DNA of 10,394 bases. It comes from Anaerolineae bacterium. GTDB taxonomy: Bacteria > Chloroflexota > Anaerolineae > 4572-78 > J111. Every line of letters begins with the position of its first letter. Position 1 is the first letter of the stretch. The position numbers and the translations under genes were made by a program. A model generated the notes under the pieces. It saw only the letters and a program-made list of their open reading frames with translations. It made no database searches and had not been told where the DNA came from. Positions 7,270 to 10,394 of this stretch are shown piece after piece. The DNA lies in assembly GCA_023382535.1 (NCBI GenBank), contig JAHDWA010000153.1:1-10394 (forward strand), written 5' to 3'.

Positions 7270-8295
7270 TTACAACTCCTGTTCTGCATACTGGCTGAGG
7301 TATTGATCCAACAGCGGGCTGAACAGCTTCTGTCCGTCGGCGGTCAGCACCCCCCGGCGCACCAGATGGTCTACCAGGTCCTGATCCTCGCCGGTGACCG
7401 CCTCGCGGGCCACCCGGGCCAACACCTGCTGCTCTTCTTCGTGCAGCCCGCGCAAAATGCGCTGGCACTCCTGCTGCACGTCCGGCTGCGCCGCCAGGTA
7501 AGTGACCGGGTTGACCCCGGCCATCCCCTGGGAAACCCAGGTATCGAAGACGATTTTCAGCAGCCGGGCATGGCCCCCGGCCAACTGGCGAATCTCGGCC
7601 AGGTCTCGCTCCCGCAGCGGGTTCCCCTCCCCTTCGTTCAGGTGCTTGAGCATCTGGTGAGCATCCTCGGCCGTGTACGGTTCCAGGGCATAAATATGGT
7701 GGCGAAAGAGGTCGTAAAATTTTGACTCTTCTTCCAGGTTATGGCTTCGCCCCAGCACGTGGGGCAGGCGCTTGGTAAAAACTAGGTAACTCAACGCCTC
7801 GCGGTTGCCTTCGCTGCGCAGGCCGTTCAGCCGTTCCAGCATCGCCAGCGGCCCGGCTTCCAGGGCCGCATCAAAATCGTCCAGCACAAACATCACCTGG
7901 TGTCCCAGGTCCTGGCACAGCCACTCCAGGCGCGAGCGCAGCAGGTTCAGGATTCGTTCTTCTTCGGAAATCGGAATAATTTTCGACGCGTCGGGAGGCG
8001 GCGAGAGGGCCTCGCTCGCCTGGTTGAGCGCATCCAGCATGATTTTCCACAAGCTGATCGGCGTCTCTTCCCAGTAAGTGGTATCCACAATCGGAAAATG
8101 CAGCCGGGTTACATCTTGCTTCAATTGAGACGCATGCTCGTCAATCTCGCGCAAGAAATTAACAATATTGGATTTGCCGCTCCCGGCCAACCCGACAAAG
8201 GCCAGTGATTCGCCGCGCCGGGCAAAGCGGATAATTAACTCAATCTCATTCCGACGAAAAGCGCCTTGATAACGGCGGGTTGCATTGGTTGGCAT
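7270..8295 (-). CDS. AAA/STAND-like P-loop ATPase, first gene of the SPFH operon
   Basis: The 341-residue protein has a Walker A motif GLAGSGKS (35-42), a Walker B strand VMFVLDDFD (134-142), a sensor-like strand SYLVFTKRLP (169-178), and LAGGHARLLKIVFD (238-251), which matches the GG.P.LL block of Cdc6/Orc1-like and STAND ATPases. The C-terminal part (about 290-341) looks like a small winged-helix: LARVAREAVTGEDQDLVDHLVRRGVL. There is no membrane segment. The first residues before Walker A (YQGAFRRNEIELI) resemble the substrate or DNA entry helix of AAA_22-type proteins. A TTGACA promoter lies about 95-125 bp upstream; ribosome binding is weak (GGAG 11 nt before ATG). Together with the downstream SPFH gene it forms a tight operon, suggesting an ATP-driven switch recruited to a membrane scaffold. 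This could equally be a general stress or membrane-maintenance module; no effector domain is visible. Confidence 0.82.
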   Translation of the reverse strand: MPTNATRRYQGAFRRNEIELIIRFARRGESLAFVGLAGSGKSNIVNFLREIDEHASQLKQDVTRLHFPIVDTTYWEETPISLWKIMLDALNQASEALSPPPDASKIIPISEEERILNLLRSRLEWLCQDLGHQVMFVLDDFDAALEAGPLAMLERLNGLRSEGNREALSYLVFTKRLPHVLGRSHNLEEESKFYDLFRHHIYALEPYTAEDAHQMLKHLNEGEGNPLRERDLAEIRQLAGGHARLLKIVFDTWVSQGMAGVNPVTYLAAQPDVQQECQRILRGLHEEEQQVLARVAREAVTGEDQDLVDHLVRRGVLTADGQKLFSPLLDQYLSQYAEQEL

Positions 8296-8392
8296 GCAAG
8301 CTTTGGCTCCATTGGAATATTTATTAATAACAAGCGAATACGTGAAGGGGAAAAGTAGACTAACTAAAAGGGGTAGGGTTTGTGGTTAACTT

Positions 8393-8421
8393 AGATTACA
8401 ATATAAATATCGCAGTGTCAA
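8393..8421 (-). promoter_or_regulatory. Probable sigma-70-type promoter of the ATPase-SPFH operon
   Basis: On the minus strand a perfect TTGACA (8421-8416) is followed by TGTAAT (8400-8395, 15-nt spacer) or TAATCT (8398-8393, 17-nt spacer). It sits just after the terminator of the upstream DksA-like gene and about 100 bp before the ATPase start, which is the expected place. Confidence 0.5.
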
Positions 8422-8431
8422 CTGGAAATAC

Positions 8432-8458
8432 AAAAGGCGGGATACCCTCCCGCCTTTT
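8432..8458 (-). terminator. Intrinsic terminator of the DksA-like gene
   Basis: An 11-bp perfect stem, AAAAGGCGGGA (8432-8442) and TCCCGCCTTTT (8448-8458), encloses a 5-nt loop. Read on the minus strand the GC-rich stem ends in TTTT followed by GTATTT, a good rho-independent terminator 31 bp after the DksA-like stop. The symmetric arms also give a T run on the plus strand, so it could work both ways. Confidence 0.85.
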
Positions 8459-8489
8459 ATATTTCAACTGGACAATCCCAAAGGCAAGA

Positions 8490-8849
8490 TTATGAGGACG
8501 AGGCTCGCGCCAAACGTTCTGTCTCGCGTTTGCAATCAATACAGAGAGTGGTTTCAGGGAAAATTTCCAATCGCTCCGGATCAATCGGTTTGCCGCATCT
8601 TTCGCAAATACCATAGCCGCGTTCTTGAGCTTGCTTGATGGCGTGGTCTATGTCTTCCAGCTTGCGCTCTAGCGACAGGATGAGCGAATACATTTTGTCT
8701 CGCTCGATCAACTCGGAGGCCACCTCGTCAACATCCTCAATCTCCACTTCGGTCCGGAGCTCTCGGCGCAAATTCTCCAGTTCTGCCAGCGTGTGTTCGC
8801 GTTCCTGCTTGAGCAGCGCCAGTTGTGTTTTGGTAACCTTTTTAGTCAT
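8490..8849 (-). CDS. DksA/TraR-family zinc-finger transcription regulator
   Basis: This 119-residue protein has the layout of a DksA/TraR regulator: a long N-terminal coiled coil (about residues 8-75) and a C4 zinc finger with C82, C85, C103 and C106 (CERCGKPID ... CIDC). Such proteins bind RNA polymerase through the secondary channel and change promoter choice, often with ppGpp. The coil tip at about residues 36-46 (EIEDVDEVASE) is acidic but does not show a clean DxxDxA, so the strength of DksA-like activity is uncertain. ATG 8849 is chosen because AGAAAGGAG (8868-8860) lies 10 nt upstream; an in-frame ATG at 8885 has no ribosome binding site. The gene is monocistronic with its own promoter and terminator. 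Confidence 0.85.
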   Translation of the reverse strand: MTKKVTKTQLALLKQEREHTLAELENLRRELRTEVEIEDVDEVASELIERDKMYSLILSLERKLEDIDHAIKQAQERGYGICERCGKPIDPERLEIFPETTLCIDCKRETERLARASSS

Positions 8850-8928
8850 TGCTGCCTTACTCCTTTCTAGATGACGGCGTATCATCTAAAAATGGGAAAA
8901 TCCAGGTATCTTCTAAAGCATTCCCCCT

Positions 8929-8943
8929 CAGACATCTTGTCTG
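8929..8943. other. Small hairpin in the leader of the DksA-like gene
   Basis: CAGACA (8929-8934) and TGTCTG (8938-8943) are exact reverse complements with a 3-nt loop (TCT). A second short inverted repeat, TTTGAT/ATCAAA, lies at about 8952-8969. Both fall inside the roughly 150-nt stretch between the proposed promoter and the start codon. They could be leader RNA structure; nothing identifies a known riboswitch. Confidence 0.3.
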
Positions 8944-8989
8944 GTATCGCCTTTGATATCCTGATCAAAAAATTTCTATAAATAGAGAA

Positions 8990-9007
8990 AGTGCCAAATT
9001 TGGCGCT
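8990..9007. promoter_or_regulatory. 18-bp near-perfect palindrome at the DksA-like transcription start
   Basis: AGTGCCAAATTTGGCGCT is a palindrome with a single mismatch, with a core GCCAAATTTGGC that is fully symmetric. It begins 3 bp after the proposed -10 box (9015-9010), so it would cover the transcription start. That position is typical for a repressor operator. Which regulator binds is unknown. Confidence 0.5.
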
Positions 9008-9009
9008 GA

Positions 9010-9037
9010 GTTATACCACAATTAACCATAAATGCAA
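9010..9037 (-). promoter_or_regulatory. Probable promoter of the DksA-like gene
   Basis: On the minus strand TATAAC (9015-9010) is preceded by TGG (9018-9016), an extended -10, and by a weak -35 box TTGCAT (9037-9032) with 16 nt between. It is placed about 160 bp before the start codon, right behind the end of the acetyltransferase gene. Confidence 0.5.
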
Positions 9038-9057
9038 ATAACATCAGCCCATTTGCA
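9033..9057 (-). terminator. Weak hairpin after the Eis-like gene, possible terminator
   Basis: TGCAAAT (9033-9039) and ATTTGCA (9051-9057) are a perfect 7-bp inverted repeat with an 11-nt loop, starting 11 bp after the acetyltransferase stop. The stem is AT-rich and the T run behind it (TTTATGG on the minus strand) is short, so termination would be poor. It overlaps the -35 box of the DksA-like promoter. Confidence 0.25.
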
Positions 9058-9067
9058 AAGCTTTGAT

Positions 9068-10288
9068 CTAAAACCAGTCACCGGCCTGAATATAGACCGG
9101 ACTATCGGCGACGGCTTTATCCAGCCAGGAGCAGGTATCTTCATTCCCTTGCAGCCGGCCCAGGCGGCGGGCATCCTGGGCCGTGAGATAACCGCACAGA
9201 ATCTGGGTCATTGTGCCGATATCGGTTTCCACGTGAGGCTTGCGGCCATCGGCGGAGCGAGTTTCAGCCCGGCCGTCAACAAGACGGAAGAGCAGCGGCT
9301 CTTCATTGGTTGGGATCAGCGGATCGCTGACCCGGATCACGCGCTCGCCCGACATATGCCGGGCATAAAAACGTTTGGTCAGGGCCATGGATAAGTTGAT
9401 GATCCGCGCTACCGGGCCGGGGGTAACATGGCACAGGTCATAAAAGATATGGCTGCGATGTTGGGCGTCTTCGGCTTTGGGCTGGCGCAGGCTGTGGCGG
9501 AGCGGCGTGTCGGGCGGGGCCAGATACTCGATCACATCTGCCTCATTCTGAGCGGCCAGGTAGCCGATCAAGCCGCGATAAGCCTTATCTTCGGCGGCAA
9601 AAAATTCCTTGAGCTGCAGCACCCGCTCGCCGGTTTTGCTAAACTGGATCTCGTAGGCGTAATAACCTTCAATCGTACCGTCATTATCAAAGACCATGAT
9701 GTTGGGCCAGCGGGCAATTATTTTGTCCCACCATTCGTTGCTGCGCGTGAACCAGCCGTTATGCCAGGTCAATTGACCTTTATACATCACCCGCATCATC
9801 AGTAGATCCGCCGGGGTGAAAGGCCGAACTTGATGTCCCTCGGAAAAAACAGTTAAATTGTGAGGATTGATGCGATAGGCGTGCAGGTCGCCGATGGGAC
9901 CATAGCCGAACTGGCGGTAATATTTATGGGAGTGCGGAAAAAGGACCGACATCGCCCGGCCTTCGGCGACCATACGGACAATGGAGAAATCCATCATCTT
10001 GCCGGCCACGCCTCTGCGTTGAAATTGGGGCAAAACCGCTACCCCGGTGACGGCTCCCACACTGATCGGTACCCCGCTCAGCCACATTTGCGCCGGAAAG
10101 ACGGCGACGCTGCCGATGACTTCACCCTGGTACTCGGCCACAATAATGTTCGAGGAATTGTACCGGGGATTATCTTGCAGGTCGGCCAGGCACTCCGCTT
10201 CACTGCCACCGTAGCTCGTCGCGCGGACGTAGGCCACCTTTTCCAATTCATCGGGCAGAATGGGTCTTACCGTGACAGAGTCGAGCAT
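9068..10288 (-). CDS. Eis-like GNAT acetyltransferase
   Basis: The 406-residue length matches the Eis family (Mycobacterium tuberculosis Eis is about 400 residues), which uses acetyl-CoA to acetylate amines on small molecules and, in mycobacteria, several amino groups of aminoglycosides. The N-terminal GNAT domain carries VAVLPQFQRRGVAGKMM (83-99), the acetyl-CoA pyrophosphate-binding loop (QRRGVAG). HKYYRQFGYG contains Y124, aligning with the proposed general acid Tyr of Eis. The chain ends in AGDWF: Eis uses the carboxylate of its C-terminal Phe as base, and this protein keeps a terminal Phe. The middle is a second degenerate GNAT domain and the end (about 300-406) an SCP2-like domain. AAGGAA lies 6 nt before the ATG. 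The natural substrate is unknown; drug resistance is not implied. Alone on its transcript as far as can be seen. Confidence 0.9.
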   Translation of the reverse strand: MLDSVTVRPILPDELEKVAYVRATSYGGSEAECLADLQDNPRYNSSNIIVAEYQGEVIGSVAVFPAQMWLSGVPISVGAVTGVAVLPQFQRRGVAGKMMDFSIVRMVAEGRAMSVLFPHSHKYYRQFGYGPIGDLHAYRINPHNLTVFSEGHQVRPFTPADLLMMRVMYKGQLTWHNGWFTRSNEWWDKIIARWPNIMVFDNDGTIEGYYAYEIQFSKTGERVLQLKEFFAAEDKAYRGLIGYLAAQNEADVIEYLAPPDTPLRHSLRQPKAEDAQHRSHIFYDLCHVTPGPVARIINLSMALTKRFYARHMSGERVIRVSDPLIPTNEEPLLFRLVDGRAETRSADGRKPHVETDIGTMTQILCGYLTAQDARRLGRLQGNEDTCSWLDKAVADSPVYIQAGDWF

Positions 10289-10303
10289 GGTCGTTTCCTT
10301 GCC

Positions 10304-10318
10304 GGAGCAAAGTGCTCC
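10304..10318. other. Hairpin in the leader of the Eis-like gene
   Basis: GGAGCA (10304-10309) and TGCTCC (10313-10318) are exact reverse complements with a 3-nt loop, 15 bp upstream of the acetyltransferase start and close to its ribosome binding site. It may be an operator half-site pair or an RNA hairpin. Further out, from 10319 to the window end, no convincing promoter and no gene can be seen. Confidence 0.3.
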
Positions 10319-10394
10319 CTGGTATTTTCTTACGATAAATAGTATTACAGCGCAATGTTGACCACGGCTGAGAGACCAAGTTGAGCCAATTTGG

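Noticed and set aside
6856..7725. Plus-strand open frame of 289 codons across the SPFH and ATPase genes
   Set aside because: It spans the junction of two coherent minus-strand genes with Walker and SPFH motifs; His/Gln/Leu-rich antisense product, no ribosome binding site.
8850..8885. Longer DksA-like protein starting at 8885
   Set aside because: No ribosome binding site before it, while AGAAAGGAG fits the ATG at 8849.
9860..10342. Plus-strand open frame opposite the Eis-like gene
   Set aside because: The minus-strand frame has full-length Eis features; this one has no domain and no start signal.
1..10394. CRISPR array, tRNA, insertion sequence or phage element
   Set aside because: No regularly spaced repeats, cloverleaf-like sequence, transposase or integrase motif was seen on either strand.

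Overview
This window carries eight protein-coding genes on an ordinary bacterial chromosome. No rRNA, tRNA, CRISPR array, transposase or phage gene is visible. The combination of genes (a DUF169 protein, a FixH/YtkA-like lipoprotein, a large GH63/MGH1-like glycosidase, an SPFH protein paired with an ATPase, an Eis-type acetyltransferase) and the short heptameric and 14-bp intergenic repeats suggest a free-living Chloroflexota bacterium, perhaps Anaerolineae-like. That assignment is inference from gene content and style, not proof.

Plus-strand half (1-6198): a GT4 glycosyltransferase (68-1282), preceded by a perfect 9-bp inverted repeat; then a run of four same-strand genes: DUF169 protein (1413-2219), small lipoprotein (2209-2649, overlapping its neighbour), GH63-like glycosidase (2736-5423) and a SIR2 NAD-dependent deacylase (5440-6198, 16 bp downstream). 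Two different intergenic repeats sit inside this run: a heptamer-based (GGAAGGC/GGAAGGA) repeat that supplies the end of the DUF169 gene and the start of the lipoprotein gene, and a 14-bp tandem repeat next to the ribosome binding site of the glycosidase. The DUF169, lipoprotein and glycosidase genes look strongly GC-biased at third codon positions; the GT4 and SIR2 genes look less so, so the run may be assembled from parts of different history.

Minus-strand half (6232-10288): reading right to left, an Eis-like GNAT acetyltransferase (10288-9068), a DksA/TraR-type zinc-finger regulator (8849-8490) with a long structured leader and its own promoter and terminator, then a tight two-gene operon of a P-loop ATPase (8295-7270) and an SPFH/stomatin-like membrane protein (7266-6232) with a recognisable promoter (TTGACA box) just past the DksA terminator. 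The SIR2 and SPFH genes converge with only 33 bp between them.

How the genes work together: most look like independent housekeeping or accessory functions. The one clear functional unit is the ATPase-SPFH pair: a soluble NTP switch translationally coupled to a membrane scaffold protein. It is the best candidate here for an undescribed system, though nothing in the window says what it acts on. Other points worth a look are a sirtuin with only three of the usual four zinc cysteines and without the desuccinylase Tyr/Arg pair, an Eis homologue that keeps the catalytic Tyr and the C-terminal Phe, and a palindrome at the likely transcription start of the DksA-like gene.
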